Assembly: GCF_014202575.1 (NCBI RefSeq)
Contig: NZ_JACHHB010000003.1
Location: 1 to 64,000, forward strand
Direction of reading: 5' to 3'
Origin: Texcoconibacillus texcoconensis
GTDB lineage: Bacteria > Bacillota > Bacilli > Bacillales > Salisediminibacteriaceae
Length of the DNA: 64,000 nt
Shown piece after piece: positions 8,002-17,907 of the stretch (position 1 is the stretch's first letter; each line of letters starts with the position of its first letter). The notes beneath the pieces are model-generated. The model made no database searches. It saw nothing but the letters and a program-made list of their open reading frames with translations, and was not told the DNA's origin. Both the position numbers and the translations under genes were made by a program.

Positions 8002-8733
8002 TCATTCCTTACCTGTGTAGTAATCAATATAAGGTTCATAGGTTCCGTCTTGAACTTGTCGTTCGATATTTTGATATTCATGTTTTGATATCGCGATAAA
8101 TTTTAAGTAATCGCCAGCCTGTAATAGAATCGGATTTTCCCGATATGGATCATATAATTTAAGAGGCGTTCGGCCAATGAGCTGCCATCCTCCTGGTGTT
8201 GACATCGGATAAACGCCTGTTTGCGATCCAGCAATGCCGACAGAACCTTTAGGCACATGTGCCCGTGGTTCGGCAAGTCTTGGTGTTGCAATCTTTTGGG
8301 ACATTCCTCCAAGGTATGGGAAACCTGGTGTAAAGCCCATCATATAGGTGAGGTAGTCTGAGGCTGTATGAATAGATATCACCTCTTCTTCCCGGAGTCC
8401 GTTTCGTTTTGCTACCTCAGCTAAATCGGGGCCATAATCGCCACCATAACATGTTGGCATATGAATAATTCGAGCGGGCGGAAGTGTTGCATCTGTTTGT
8501 TTGTCTTTCATTTCTATTAAGGTTGCTTTTAAGTCATGGTACGACACGATATACGGATTATAGGAAATCGATATCGCTGTATAAGTCGGAATCCATTCTA
8601 TCACACCTGGGAGTTCTTGTTGTTCAAGGAGAATCGCAAAACGACGAATCAACTGGTTGATTTGCGGTGAAATCTTTTCTCCAAAATGAATTCGTAGTCC
8701 TGTATCTCCTAATGGTGTTATATGAAACTGCAT
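8002..8733 (-). CDS. pxpB: 5-oxoprolinase subunit B (KipI-like)
   Basis: 243 aa. It carries the KipI/PxpB cyclophilin-like C-terminal domain with YMMGFTPGFPYLGGM (about 130-144), PRAHVPKGSVGIAGSQTG and the STPGGWQLIGRTP block. It pairs with PxpC in 5-oxoprolinase; in B. subtilis the homologue KipI was first described as an inhibitor of the sporulation kinase KinA. GGTGGTG precedes the ATG. It is the first intact gene of the operon, but a transporter stub in the same direction sits 78 bp upstream. Confidence 0.92.
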   Translation of the reverse strand: MQFHITPLGDTGLRIHFGEKISPQINQLIRRFAILLEQQELPGVIEWIPTYTAISISYNPYIVSYHDLKATLIEMKDKQTDATLPPARIIHMPTCYGGDYGPDLAEVAKRNGLREEEVISIHTASDYLTYMMGFTPGFPYLGGMSQKIATPRLAEPRAHVPKGSVGIAGSQTGVYPMSTPGGWQLIGRTPLKLYDPYRENPILLQAGDYLKFIAISKHEYQNIERQVQDGTYEPYIDYYTGKE

Positions 8734-8811
8734 TTTTTCACCACCTACAGAGAAAATCAGTACCTTTCTATATTATATATGAGAAAGGTTTTTGTAGCTT
8801 TCCTTAGACAC

Positions 8812-8955
8812 TTAAGCAAATAGCTGTGGTTTCTGAGATATTAATGTGTTCATACCGAAGTATGTCATAATAATAACAACAAACGCTCCAAATATGGATA
8901 GAGTAATTGGATGTTTGTAGTCACCAACAATCTTGCGGTTGTGCGCTGCCAAGAG
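8812..8955 (-). pseudogene. 3' stub of an integral membrane transporter gene (possibly NRAMP/YcsG-like)
   Basis: On the minus strand an open frame of about 47 codons ends in TAA (8812-8814) and reads LLAAHNRKIVGDYKHP followed by one strongly hydrophobic segment (TLSIFGAFVVIIMTYFG) and a short tail. The AAHNRKIVGDYKHP loop followed by a last helix resembles the C-terminus of NRAMP metal transporters. In B. subtilis the NRAMP-family gene ycsG lies beside ycsF (pxpA), so a decayed ycsG is a sensible reading; the family call is inference. An in-frame stop lies immediately upstream, exactly where the 21-nt array begins, so the rest of the gene has been lost or replaced. Confidence 0.5.
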
Positions 8956-10062
8956 TCAGGTGAAATGTTTTTTCGTTCAGGTGAAGCAGTTTTTCCTTCA
9001 GGTGAATCAGTTTTTCCTTCAGGTGAAGCAGTTTTCCCTTCAGGTGAAGCAGTTTTTCCTTCAGGTAAACCGTTTTTTCCTTCAGGTAAACCAACTATTC
9101 CGTCAGCTGAACTATTTTTTCCGTCAGGTGAATCACTTTTTCCTTCAGGTAAACCGTTTTTTCCTTCAGGTAAACCAACTATCCGTCAGGCGAACCACTT
9201 TTTCCTTCAGGTACGACCATTTTCCCTTCAGGTGAATCACTTTTTCCTTCAAGTAAACCGTTTTTTCCTTCAGGTAAACTAGTTTTTCCTTCAGGTAAAC
9301 CGTTTTTTCGTTCAGGTGACTTCTTTTTTCTTCAAGTAAACTAATTCCCCCTTAGGTACGACCATTTTCCCTTCAGGTGAACTGTTTTTTCCTTCAGGTG
9401 AATCAGTTTTTCCTTCAGGTAAACTAGTTTTTCCTTCAGGTAAACCGTTTTTTCCTTCAGGTGAATCACTTTTTCCTTCAAGTGAATCACTTTTTCCTTC
9501 AAGTGAATCACTTTTTCCTTCAAGTGAATCACTTCTTCCTTCAGGTGAATCACTTTTTCCTTCAGGTGAACTGGTTTTTCGTTCAGGTGAAGCAATTTTC
9601 CCTTCAGGTGGAGCAGTTTTTCGTTCAGGTGAATCACTTTTTCCTTCAGGTGGAGCAGTTTTTCGTTCAGGTGAAGCAGTTTTTCCTTCAGGTGAGTCGA
9701 TTTTTCCTTCAGGTGAATCAGTTTTTCCTTCAGCTAAACTCATTTTCCCTTCAGGTAAACCGTTTTTTCCTTCAGGTGAGGTGGTTTTTCCTTCAGGTAA
9801 ACTTTTTCCTTCAGGTAAACCGTTTTTTCCTTCAGGTAAACCGTTTTTTCCTTCAGGTGAGTCGATTTTTCCTTCAGGTAAACTCTTTTTTCCTTCAGGT
9901 AAACTCTTTTTTCCTTCAGCTGAACCGTTTTTTCCTTCAGGTGAACTGGTTTTTCGTTCAGGTGAGTCGATTTTTCCTTCAGGTAAGCCATTTTTTCCTT
10001 CAGCTGAACCGTTTTTTCCTTCAGGTAAACTCTTTTTTCCTTCAGCTGAACATGTTTCCCTT
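8956..10062. repeat. Degenerate 21-nt tandem array, about 53 units
   Basis: About 1.1 kb of head-to-tail units whose plus-strand consensus is TCAGGTGAAnnnnTTTTTCCT. The TCAGGT and TTTTTCCT parts are nearly constant and the 4-6 bases between them vary (TCAC, GCAG, CCGT, CTGG and others). Some variants recur in blocks, for example a TCAAGTGAATCAC unit in a run near 9478-9540. Since 21 is divisible by three, long open frames appear on both strands, but two units are 20 nt (near 9170 and 9350) and one is 18 nt (near 9790), so no frame keeps one heptad register end to end. I do not annotate a protein here. It lies between the transporter stub and the hemL terminator. Confidence 0.95.
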
Positions 10063-10076
10063 TCATCTAAAGACGC

Positions 10077-10106
10077 AAAAAAACCGACAGCAACTGTCGG
10101 TTTTTT
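10077..10106 (-). terminator. Terminator of the hem operon
   Basis: The stem AAAACCGACAG and its complement CTGTCGGTTTT, with a CAA loop, are flanked by T runs on both strands. It lies 18 bp beyond the hemL stop and separates the operon from the 21-nt array. Confidence 0.85.
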
Positions 10107-10124
10107 CGTCTATCTAACCCATTA

Positions 10125-11411
10125 CTATTTAATTTCTGCAAATGCGCGTTCTGCTGCTTCAATCGTTGCTTCGATATCTTCATCAGAATGCGCTGTTGAG
10201 AGGAACATCCCTTCGAATTGAGAAGGTGGCAAGGAAATGCCTTGTCCAATCATCGAACGGAAATATTTTGCAAACATCTCTTTATCTGATGTAGCAGCTG
10301 TATCGTAATCAACAACTTTTTCACTTGTGAAGAAGAAGCCAATCATCGAACCTGCACGGTTAATATGATGTGGAATCCCGTGTTTTTCAGCTGCTTCATG
10401 TAGACCTTGTTCTAGTCGCTCTGCTTGGCGGTTAAATTGTTCATATGACTCTGGTGTCAATTGACGTAACGTTTCATAACCAGCCGTCATCGCAAGAGGA
10501 TTACCTGATAACGTGCCGGCTTGGTAAATGGGACCGTCCGGTGCGATATGTGCCATAATTTCTTTCTTTCCACCATAAGCACCGACTGGCAGACCACCGC
10601 CGATGACTTTTCCTAGACAAGTCAAGTCAGGCGTAACGCCAAATTCTCCTTGGGCACATTCGTAGCCGACACGGAAGCCAGACATCACTTCATCAAAGAT
10701 TAATAAGCTTTCGTACTCGTTGGTCAAGTCGCGTACACCTTGTAAGAAACCTTCTTCTGGTAAAACAACGCCCATGTTTCCTGCGACTGGTTCCATAATG
10801 ACACAAGCAATATCATCGCCGAATTTTTCAAACGTATAACGCAAGCTTTCTAAGTCGTTATAAGGAACGGTTAATGTGTTTTGCGCGACAGATTCAGGGA
10901 CACCTGGGCTATCTGGGAGACCTAGTGTCGCCACACCTGAGCCTGCCTTAATTAATAAGGAATCACCGTGTCCGTGGAAGTTACCTGCGAATTTAACGAT
11001 CTTATTACGGCCGGTATAACCGCGGGCGAGGCGCAATGCACTCATCGTTGCTTCTGTTCCAGAGTTGACCATGCGGACAACTTCGATCGATGGTACACGC
11101 TCAATGACGAGCTCAGCAAGTTTTGTTTCCATTTCACTTGGCGCACCGAAGCTCGTGCCTCGTTCAGCCATCGTCTTTAATGATTCAACAACTTGGTCAT
11201 CAGCATGTCCAAGAATAAGTGGTCCCCATGACATCACGTAGTCGAGGTATTCATTTCCATCCACATCCCAAATGTGCGAACCCTTTCCTCGTTCCATATA
11301 GATTGGATCCATCCCTACGGATTTGTAAGCACGAACAGGACTGTTCACACCACCTGGCATCACTTTTTTCGCTTTGTCAAACGCTGCGACCGATCGGTTT
11401 AAATTTAACAT
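10125..11411 (-). CDS. hemL: Glutamate-1-semialdehyde 2,1-aminomutase
   Basis: 428 aa, a class-III PLP aminotransferase fold. It converts glutamate-1-semialdehyde to 5-aminolevulinate, the second C5-pathway step. Signature parts are [29 protein letters not shown] at the N-terminus, the [10 protein letters not shown] and [10 protein letters not shown] blocks, and [18 protein letters not shown], which holds the PLP lysine (about 267). The start ATG has GAGGTG about eight bases upstream and follows hemB by 19 bp. Last gene of hemAXCDBL. Confidence 0.97.
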   Translation of the reverse strand: MLNLNRSVAAFDKAKKVMPGGVNSPVRAYKSVGMDPIYMERGKGSHIWDVDGNEYLDYVMSWGPLILGHADDQVVESLKTMAERGTSFGAPSEMETKLAELVIERVPSIEVVRMVNSGTEATMSALRLARGYTGRNKIVKFAGNFHGHGDSLLIKAGSGVATLGLPDSPGVPESVAQNTLTVPYNDLESLRYTFEKFGDDIACVIMEPVAGNMGVVLPEEGFLQGVRDLTNEYESLLIFDEVMSGFRVGYECAQGEFGVTPDLTCLGKVIGGGLPVGAYGGKKEIMAHIAPDGPIYQAGTLSGNPLAMTAGYETLRQLTPESYEQFNRQAERLEQGLHEAAEKHGIPHHINRAGSMIGFFFTSEKVVDYDTAATSDKEMFAKYFRSMIGQGISLPPSQFEGMFLSTAHSDEDIEATIEAAERAFAEIK

Positions 11412-11430
11412 ATTGCGATCACCTCATCTG

Positions 11431-12408
11431 TTATTGGTTCAACCATTTTGCTACATCTTTTGCAAAGTACGTTAAGATTAGATCAGCACCTGCTCGTTTC
11501 ATGCTCGTCAATTTTTCCATGACAACGGCTTGTTCATCAATCCACCCTTGAATTGCAGCACCTTTTATCATTGAATATTCTCCACTAACGTTGTAAGCAA
11601 CGAGCGGATACGGGTGACGGTCTTTTAATTCACGCAAAATATCTAGATAAGAGAGTGCGGGCTTTACAATGAGAAAATCTGCGCCTTCTTCAATATCTGA
11701 TTGCGCTTCGCGAAGGGCTTCGCTTCTGTTTGCTGGATCCATTTGATACGTTTTACGGTCACCAAATGACGGAGAACTATGAGCCGCGTCCCGAAATGGA
11801 CCGTAAAAAGCGGACGCATACTTCACCGCATAACTCATGATCGGGATGTTTTTAAATCCTGCTTCATCAAGACCTTGGCGAATTGCTGCTACAAAACCGT
11901 CCATCATGTTTGATGGTGCGATGATATCAGCACCTGCTTGTGCTTGGGATACGGCTGTCTTAGCCAAAAGATCTAGTGATGGATCATTTAAAATTTCTCC
12001 ATCCTCAATCACACCACAGTGTCCGTGATCTGTGAATTGGCAAAGGCAAGTATCTGCAATAACAGTTAGTTCAGGGTGACGGTCTTTGATCTGACGTGTC
12101 GCCCGCTGAACAATCCCCTTCTCATCAAAAGCCGATGTGCCTTCGTGATCTTTATGGTTGGGTACACCAAATAAAATAATCGACGGAATACCGAGGTTGA
12201 CAACCTCATCTACTTCTTCATTCACTTGATCAATCGGAAACTGATAAACACCTGGCATTGAAGGAACTTCCGTTTTGTCAGTACCTTGCTCTTTTACGAA
12301 AATAGGATAAATCAAATCATCTGTATGCAATGTCGTTTCACGTACCATCTGACGAATACCGGCTGTACGGCGCAAACGACGATGTCGTTGAAAGTTTACT
12401 TCAGTCAC
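11431..12408 (-). CDS. hemB: Porphobilinogen synthase (delta-aminolevulinate dehydratase)
   Basis: 325 aa. It condenses two 5-aminolevulinate molecules to porphobilinogen. [12 protein letters not shown] (about 121-132) is the metal-site region and has two of the cysteines expected of zinc-dependent forms; the Schiff-base lysines fall in MSYAVKYAS and [13 protein letters not shown]. The start is a GTG that overlaps the hemD stop by four bases (GTGA), which implies translational coupling, with AAAGGAAG upstream. Confidence 0.96.
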   Translation of the reverse strand: MTEVNFQRHRRLRRTAGIRQMVRETTLHTDDLIYPIFVKEQGTDKTEVPSMPGVYQFPIDQVNEEVDEVVNLGIPSIILFGVPNHKDHEGTSAFDEKGIVQRATRQIKDRHPELTVIADTCLCQFTDHGHCGVIEDGEILNDPSLDLLAKTAVSQAQAGADIIAPSNMMDGFVAAIRQGLDEAGFKNIPIMSYAVKYASAFYGPFRDAAHSSPSFGDRKTYQMDPANRSEALREAQSDIEEGADFLIVKPALSYLDILRELKDRHPYPLVAYNVSGEYSMIKGAAIQGWIDEQAVVMEKLTSMKRAGADLILTYFAKDVAKWLNQ

Positions 12409-13235
12409 GACCGATCTTCCTTTCTAGATTTCAAGTTTTGTTGATGGATGAGCCCTCGCTCGACCGTCTCGACGAGTCCACGGACCGTATATTCTCTAGC
12501 CATTGTTACATATCGGAACCCGTGCTCTCGTGCAGTTTTTCCAGTCACTGGACCGATCGTATATACAGGGAGAAATTTTGCCTTTTCTTCCCATAATTCG
12601 TCGTTAATAAATGAAACGAAAGTCTCTACTGTCGATGGGCTTGTAAACGTTAAAGCATCAAGCTGATTATCCTCAACTAATGATTGCAATTGATCACGAG
12701 AGGATTCATTTGGAAATGTTTCGTATACATCGACCGCGTCGACGTCCACTCTCGCCTTATGTAAAATCGATTCAACCGTATCTGAAGCGAGTTGTCCTTT
12801 CGCAAACAACACACGTTCACCAGGACTGACTTTTGACTTTAAGCCATTAGCTAAGTCTTCCCCTGTAAAAGCGAGCGGAACATAAGCTGCCTCGAGTCCA
12901 TAAGATTTCAGAACGGCTTCAGTTTTTGAGCCAACAACGGCAATTTTCTTCTTCTTTAATTCTTGTAACGAACCTTGTATTTCATAACAATAGTCAACGA
13001 GAGGGCCAACAGCGTTAGCACTCGTGATGATGACCCACTCGTATACTGACATTTGATTCAAAACGTGACGAATTGGTTGTTCGTCTTTTGGTCTTTCAAT
13101 CGTTAACAGTGGAACGTGAATCGGATGAGCTCCTCTAGATTCAAGCATCGTCATGATTTCATCAGTTTGATGAATTGCTCGGGTTATTAAAACCGTTTTT
13201 CCAGCAAGGCGCTCATATTCAGCCCCTGACATCAT
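12405..13235 (-). CDS. hemD: Uroporphyrinogen-III synthase
   Basis: 276 aa of the poorly conserved HemD fold, two alternating domains. [35 protein letters not shown] at the N-terminus, [10 protein letters not shown] (about 67-76) and [12 protein letters not shown] are family landmarks. It closes and inverts ring D of hydroxymethylbilane. The ATG overlaps the hemC stop (ATGA). A second ATG follows directly, so the start could be one codon later. It is somewhat longer than typical (about 260 aa), mainly at the C-terminus, which ends in a basic tail. Confidence 0.93.
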   Translation of the reverse strand: MMSGAEYERLAGKTVLITRAIHQTDEIMTMLESRGAHPIHVPLLTIERPKDEQPIRHVLNQMSVYEWVIITSANAVGPLVDYCYEIQGSLQELKKKKIAVVGSKTEAVLKSYGLEAAYVPLAFTGEDLANGLKSKVSPGERVLFAKGQLASDTVESILHKARVDVDAVDVYETFPNESSRDQLQSLVEDNQLDALTFTSPSTVETFVSFINDELWEEKAKFLPVYTIGPVTGKTAREHGFRYVTMAREYTVRGLVETVERGLIHQQNLKSRKEDRS

Positions 13236-14164
13236 TTATCTAACTCCGCTTTCACTTGATCGAGCACTTCTTTTGCTCCTTGATTTAAAAGCGTATGAGC
13301 AATTTCTTCCCCGAGCTCTTTAGGATTCTCACCCGTTTTTTGTTCCTTAAATATCGTTTTACCATCTGGTGACGCGATAAGCGCGGTGAGCGATATTTGA
13401 TTATCATCAGTTAACATTGCGTATCCACCAACTGGTACTTGGCAGCTTCCTTCAACGGCGTGTAGAAAGCTACGTTCCGCTTCAACTGTTCGTGCTGTTT
13501 CACCGTGATTGATTTTTGCCAACAACTGACGAATCTCTTCATCGTCTTCGCGACATTCAATACCGAGTGCCCCTTGACCAACGGCTGGTAAACTGAGCGT
13601 TGGCGCTAAAAATTCGCTGACGATACCTTTATCCCAACCAACTCTTTCAAGGCCTGCTGCAGCAAGGACAATCGCATCAAATTCCCCATCAGTGAGTTTT
13701 CGATACCTTGTATCAATGTTGCCGCGAATCCATTTAATTTCAAGGTCTGGACGTTGTGCCAAAACTTGCGCCGAGCGCCGCAAACTACTTGTACCAACGA
13801 CCGATCCTTCAGGTAAATCCATAAGACCTTGACCGCTGTTAGAGATAAATGCATCACGTGGATCAACACGGCGCGGTACAGAAGCAACCACTAAACCTTC
13901 TGCGATTTCTGAAGGTAAATCTTTCATGCTATGAACAGCCATATCAATTTCTCCGTCATACATCGCTTGCTCGATTTCTTTAACGAATAGTCCCTTTCCG
14001 CCTACTTTTGAAAGTGTAACGTCTAGGATCTTGTCACCTTTTGTGACAATTTCTTTTACTTCAAATTCATATGGAACATCCAATGAACGGAGCTCGTTAA
14101 TCACCCACTCTGTTTGTGTTAAAGCAAGATTACTTTTTCTCGATCCAATAATAATTTTTCGCAT
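13232..14164 (-). CDS. hemC: Hydroxymethylbilane synthase (porphobilinogen deaminase)
   Basis: 310 aa. [21 protein letters not shown] is the standard N-terminus. VHSMKDLP and [15 protein letters not shown] carry the substrate-binding Lys and Arg residues, and the dipyrromethane cofactor cysteine is in [10 protein letters not shown] (about 240). It polymerises four porphobilinogens to hydroxymethylbilane. The start at 14164 is preceded by GGAGGG; the longer in-frame version (14218) would run into hemX. hemC, hemD and hemB are all coupled by overlaps. Confidence 0.97.
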   Translation of the reverse strand: MRKIIIGSRKSNLALTQTEWVINELRSLDVPYEFEVKEIVTKGDKILDVTLSKVGGKGLFVKEIEQAMYDGEIDMAVHSMKDLPSEIAEGLVVASVPRRVDPRDAFISNSGQGLMDLPEGSVVGTSSLRRSAQVLAQRPDLEIKWIRGNIDTRYRKLTDGEFDAIVLAAAGLERVGWDKGIVSEFLAPTLSLPAVGQGALGIECREDDEEIRQLLAKINHGETARTVEAERSFLHAVEGSCQVPVGGYAMLTDDNQISLTALIASPDGKTIFKEQKTGENPKELGEEIAHTLLNQGAKEVLDQVKAELDK

Positions 14165-14208
14165 ACGTCCCTCCATCATTTTGCCCAATATCAATAAGTT
14201 ATTAACGT

Positions 14209-15030
14209 TTAATACCACAAATGAAAGTCAGAAAAAGCATTAGATAAGAAATAATTAATAAGCAAAACAAGAAACGCCCCTGCATTAAATAACGCTAAGT
14301 TGTATCCACGCACACCTCGAACCACTCGTTGAAACAAATAGCCGCCGTATACAAGGAGTACTAAAAACGATGTAACCACTTTCGGGTCAAACCATGGTAC
14401 GGAATCAAAGGTGATCCATGTATAGACAATACCCAAAATAAGACCTGTGAGCATGAGTGGAAAACCAATGATCGTAAATATAAATGAAGAGCGTTCAAGT
14501 TTTGTTAAGTTATCAAAACGACCAAGTCGCTTTCCCCATTTTTTCTGCTTTAACATTTGATGTTGCACGATGTACATGATCGAAAAACTAACCGAAAGTG
14601 TGAAACTTCCATATGACAGTAATACAACCACAACATGAATAACAAGCAATTCAAAGATAAGTAGCTCAGCTAGTTGTGGTGAAATATCACCAGCTGGTGC
14701 AAAAATACTAATCGCCATCAACGCAAAGCCAATCACATTAAGAAAAAAGACAAGAAAATCAACCCGAAATAAATGGTTGATGACAAGTGAGAATGTAACG
14801 AGTAACCAAGAATAAAAAAATAACCCTTCAAAAATCGTCATGAGTGGCAAGCGGTCAAACTCTAACATTCGCAAAATAATAAATGTGACTTGTAGTATCC
14901 AAACAATAGAAAGCAACCAGAAGGACCATCGATTTACCTTCTGGTTGTTTTGTATAAAATCATAAAAATAACCTAAAACACTGAAGCAATAAAAGACAAT
15001 GATAAATACGTGAATGAGGTTTAAGAGCAC
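14209..15030 (-). CDS. hemX: HemX membrane protein (CcsA/ResC-like)
   Basis: 273 aa with about eight hydrophobic helices and a cytochrome c assembly (CcsA-type) fold. It includes the [21 protein letters not shown] region, related to but weaker than the WWD motif of CcsA. In Bacillus HemX lies between hemA and hemC and lowers the amount of HemA protein; a direct enzymatic role is not known. It sits 113 bp downstream of hemA and 44 bp upstream of hemC in the same operon. The assigned ATG gives a first helix at residues 3-20. Confidence 0.9.
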   Translation of the reverse strand: MLLNLIHVFIIVFYCFSVLGYFYDFIQNNQKVNRWSFWLLSIVWILQVTFIILRMLEFDRLPLMTIFEGLFFYSWLLVTFSLVINHLFRVDFLVFFLNVIGFALMAISIFAPAGDISPQLAELLIFELLVIHVVVVLLSYGSFTLSVSFSIMYIVQHQMLKQKKWGKRLGRFDNLTKLERSSFIFTIIGFPLMLTGLILGIVYTWITFDSVPWFDPKVVTSFLVLLVYGGYLFQRVVRGVRGYNLALFNAGAFLVLLINYFLSNAFSDFHLWY

Positions 15031-15143
15031 GGTATGAGCGCTCCTCTCATTTAAGGTGTTGAAAAAGTTAGGAATCTTTGTTCTAGTTTACTCATTTTCG
15101 AGTGAAAAAGAAGTGGATCCTAACCTTTTGTTTTTAATCTTCA

Positions 15144-16529
15144 TTAAGAGCGAACCACTGCTTGGTTGGACGCCATAGTAGTCTTTTTTTTCTTCGCGAT
15201 TTTCCATTCCCGCTCTGCTTTATCAATTTCTAATTTGACCTGTTGTAAATGCTCTTGCTCCTTCAAATCCTCTTCTAGGTTAAAAATTCTCGTAAATAAC
15301 TCGATTGATTCATGTGCATTTTCTTCCTCAGGTAATTCTTTCACTGTAAGGATCGGATCTTTGAGCATTTGGTTTACAACACTTTTCATGTGTTTGCGAA
15401 CGACTTTCTTTTCACGCTCCGATAAGTCGGGGAGTTTACGCTCTAAGCTGTCCATTGTTTGCGATTGAATCGATAAAGCTTTCGAGCGTAGAGCAGTAAT
15501 AACAGGTACAACTCCTAGCGTATCTACCCATTCACTAAAAGCGACAATCGCTTCCTCAATTTGCAACTCTATTTTTTCTGCTTCTTGCTTTCTTTCTTCG
15601 ATATTTTGAGAAACAATCCCTTGTAAATCATCAATATCGTACAAGTAAATGTTATCAAACTGTTCTAATTCTGGATCAATATCCCTTGGTACAGCTATAT
15701 CTACAAGGAAAAGTGGGCGTCCTTTTCGTTGTTTGATCACTTCTTCCATCATGTCTTTTTGAATGACATAATTTTTCGCTCCAGTAGACGTGATCAAGAT
15801 ATCAGTGTTCACTAATTCCTCTTCAATAGCATCAATTTGTTTGGCTGCGCCTTGGAAATTTTCTGCTAACTCAGCTGCTTTTTCAAACGTTCTGTTCATG
15901 ACGGTAATCTTTTCAACCCCACTTGCGTGCAAGTGTTTTGCCGTCAATTCGCTCATTTTACCAGCGCCAACGATAAGTACATCTTTTTGTTCGAAAGAAC
16001 CGAAGATTTTTTTCCCTAATTCTACTGCTGCATAGCTAACAGAAACGGCATTTTCTCCGATCGTCGTTTCTGAATGCGCGCGTTTAGCAAGCGTAATCGC
16101 TTCTTTAAATAGGTGGTTAAAAATCGTTCCCGTTGTTTCTTGATTTTGCGCCGCGAAAAATGCTTCGCGAATTTGTCCGAGAATCTGCGTTTCCCCTACA
16201 ACCATTGAGTCGAGACCGCACGTTACTCGTAATAAATGCTCAACAGCATGTTCTCCTTCGCGAATTTGCAAAAACGGTGCAAAATCTTGTTTCGGCAAAT
16301 CGAACCAGTTCGAAAGGAACGCTTTTGTATAATAGCGCCCAGTATGAAGTTGATCGACCACCGCGTAAATTTCTGTTCGATTACACGTAGATACAATCGC
16401 ACACTCTAAAATACTTTTCGACTGTTTTAATGTCGTTAATGCTTCATTAATGTCCTGTTGAAACGTAAATTTTTCTCGTATTTCAACAGGTGTTGTTTTA
16501 TAATTCAAACTGACAACTAGGATGTGCAC
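15144..16529 (-). CDS. hemA: Glutamyl-tRNA reductase
   Basis: 461 aa. It reduces glutamyl-tRNA(Glu) to glutamate-1-semialdehyde, the committed step of C5 tetrapyrrole synthesis. [13 protein letters not shown] contains the catalytic cysteine (about 49); [15 protein letters not shown] and [16 protein letters not shown] (NADPH binding) follow, and there is a long C-terminal dimerisation helix region. I set the start at the GTG at 16529 because it gives [21 protein letters not shown], collinear with Bacillus HemA, with GGGGGTG six bases upstream; a GTG three codons earlier overlaps that site. First gene of the operon, with a promoter at 16630-16657. Confidence 0.96.
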   Translation of the reverse strand: MHILVVSLNYKTTPVEIREKFTFQQDINEALTTLKQSKSILECAIVSTCNRTEIYAVVDQLHTGRYYTKAFLSNWFDLPKQDFAPFLQIREGEHAVEHLLRVTCGLDSMVVGETQILGQIREAFFAAQNQETTGTIFNHLFKEAITLAKRAHSETTIGENAVSVSYAAVELGKKIFGSFEQKDVLIVGAGKMSELTAKHLHASGVEKITVMNRTFEKAAELAENFQGAAKQIDAIEEELVNTDILITSTGAKNYVIQKDMMEEVIKQRKGRPLFLVDIAVPRDIDPELEQFDNIYLYDIDDLQGIVSQNIEERKQEAEKIELQIEEAIVAFSEWVDTLGVVPVITALRSKALSIQSQTMDSLERKLPDLSEREKKVVRKHMKSVVNQMLKDPILTVKELPEEENAHESIELFTRIFNLEEDLKEQEHLQQVKLEIDKAEREWKIAKKKKTTMASNQAVVRS

Positions 16530-16629
16530 CCGATTCACCCCCGACTACATATGCGTCCACCAACGAAAAATTCCTAGTTCGAATAAAATCTATCTAACAT
16601 CACGTAACAATCACATTTCATCATGTACA

Positions 16630-16657
16630 ATTATAACACTGAAATAGCACCTGTAAA
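16630..16657 (-). promoter_or_regulatory. Sigma-A promoter of the hem operon
   Basis: Minus strand: TTTACA (16652-16657), 16-bp spacer, TATAAT (16630-16635), about 100 bp before the hemA start. B. subtilis hemA is under PerR; the sequence TTATAATTGTACATG covering this -10 keeps only one good half of a PerR box, so I do not call one. The remaining intergenic DNA up to 16800 shows nothing else clear. Confidence 0.65.
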
Positions 16658-16813
16658 ATGAAAGGCTCAAACATATATGAACATTTTGTGACAAAAACTT
16701 CACAAACCGCATTCTCTCGTGTTAAAAATCGAGTTAGTATATTCAATCCTTTAATGGAACATTGTGGTACAGGTATCATCTACATTTATTTTTTCTAAGG
16801 TGGTTTGTTAATC

Positions 16814-17290
16814 ATGCGTCGTCAAGGACTTTTCTATGGTCTGTTATTAATCAATATCGGTAGTTACTTTCTTCTTCTTCAGTGGGATGTGCCGATCTCA
16901 AACCAATGGCTTACTTGGCCAACGCTTCTTTTTATGATTGGTTTTGCATTTTTGTTTCACGGTTTTTGGGTAAAGTACCCTGATCATACTTTTGTGGGAA
17001 CTTTGCTTTGTGGATTGAGCGCTCATTTTCATGCATTAAACTTTTTCCAAACGTGGCCTTCACACTGGGGAATGTATACGCTCGTGATCTCACTTGCTTT
17101 TTTTATCCGTTACTTGCAATCTAAAAGGCGCGGATTAACGATCGCGATCATTCTACTCATTTTGTCTTTATTAAGCTTTTTTTATCAGCCTTTTCTCTCG
17201 TCATTTCACCGTGTATTTGAAGCGATTGATCAACTATGGCCAGTGGCGCTGATGATACTTGGTGTTTATTTACTAATCTTTAAAAAATGA
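16814..17290 (+). CDS. Small membrane protein, LiaI/LiaF-like transmembrane region
   Basis: 158 aa, almost entirely hydrophobic with about six helices. It opens MRRQGLFYGLLLINIGSYFLLLQW, like the DUF5668/LiaF N-terminal membrane module, and ends LMILGVYLLIFKK. There is no soluble domain, so a structural or sensory membrane role is likely. In B. subtilis an unknown membrane protein, ysxD, occupies this place between engB and hemA; I suspect this is the counterpart, but here it is on the opposite strand, divergent from hemA. TAAGGTGG precedes the ATG; an in-frame TTG at 16805 is less well placed. Confidence 0.75.
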   Translation: MRRQGLFYGLLLINIGSYFLLLQWDVPISNQWLTWPTLLFMIGFAFLFHGFWVKYPDHTFVGTLLCGLSAHFHALNFFQTWPSHWGMYTLVISLAFFIRYLQSKRRGLTIAIILLILSLLSFFYQPFLSSFHRVFEAIDQLWPVALMILGVYLLIFKK

Positions 17291-17317
17291 AAGTTTACGA
17301 AAAGAACTTTGTAAAAA

Positions 17318-17343
17318 ATCCGTTCCTACAAAAAGGAACGGAT
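17318..17343 (-). terminator. Terminator of the lonA-engB unit
   Basis: ATCCGTTCC (17318-17326) pairs with GGAACGGAT (17335-17343). On the minus strand a run of six T follows the stem. The right arm lies in the last codons of engB. Confidence 0.8.
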
Positions 17344-17907
17344 CGCTTTCCAAGCTTCTTCTTTTCCTTGTGCGGTTTCAGCAGAAAAAGGGATTAAGTA
17401 ATCTTCGGAATCGTAATTTAACTTGTTTTTAATTTCTTTTAAGTGCTTCTGATGTTTCCCTTTTGGAATTTTATCTGCCTTCGTTGCGATAAGGATAACA
17501 GGAATCTCAAGATGTTTTAACCATTCGTACATCATCACGTCGTCGCTCGTTGGCGAATGACGCATGTCGATGAGCTGTACGACTGCTTGTAGTTGTTCAC
17601 GCTCTTGAAAGTACGTTTCCATCATACGTCCCCACGCAGCACGTTCTGCTTTACTTACCTTTGCAAAACCGTACCCAGGAACATCAACAAAATGGAAAGC
17701 TTCATTAATAAGGTAAAAATTAAGTGTTTGTGTTTTCCCCGGTTTTTGCGATGTTCGGGCCAACTGTTTCCGGTTTAGTATTTTATTAATAAATGATGAC
17801 TTCCCGACATTTGAACGGCCAGAAAGCGCCAATTCTGGCATTGGCGCTTTTGGGTATTGGTCGGGGCCTACAGCACTAATTACAATTTCTGCTTGATTAA
17901 TTTTCAT
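17326..17907 (-). CDS. engB: Ribosome biogenesis GTPase EngB (YsxC)
   Basis: 193 aa, TrmE-Era-EngA-EngB-Septin-like GTPase. G1 is [10 protein letters not shown] (about 31-40), G3 DVPGYGF (about 75-81), G4 TKADKIPKG (about 142) and G5 FSAETAQG (about 174). It is essential for large ribosomal subunit maturation in B. subtilis. The ATG overlaps the lonA stop by one base (TAATG), so translation is coupled to lonA, as in B. subtilis. Its C-terminus overlaps the stem of the terminator. Confidence 0.96.
   Translation of the reverse strand: MKINQAEIVISAVGPDQYPKAPMPELALSGRSNVGKSSFINKILNRKQLARTSQKPGKTQTLNFYLINEAFHFVDVPGYGFAKVSKAERAAWGRMMETYFQEREQLQAVVQLIDMRHSPTSDDVMMYEWLKHLEIPVILIATKADKIPKGKHQKHLKEIKNKLNYDSEDYLIPFSAETAQGKEEAWKAIRSFL

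Noticed and set aside
8911-10117. Several 98-218 codon frames on both strands of the 21-nt array, some looking like coiled coils (HLKEKxx)
   Set aside because: A 21-nt period leaves all frames open by construction. Units of 20 nt shift the register, no good start signal is present, and opposite-strand frames are equally long.
16616-16640. PerR box over the hemA -10 region
   Set aside because: Only the left half (TTATAAT) matches; the right half GTACATG is too far from ATTATAA.
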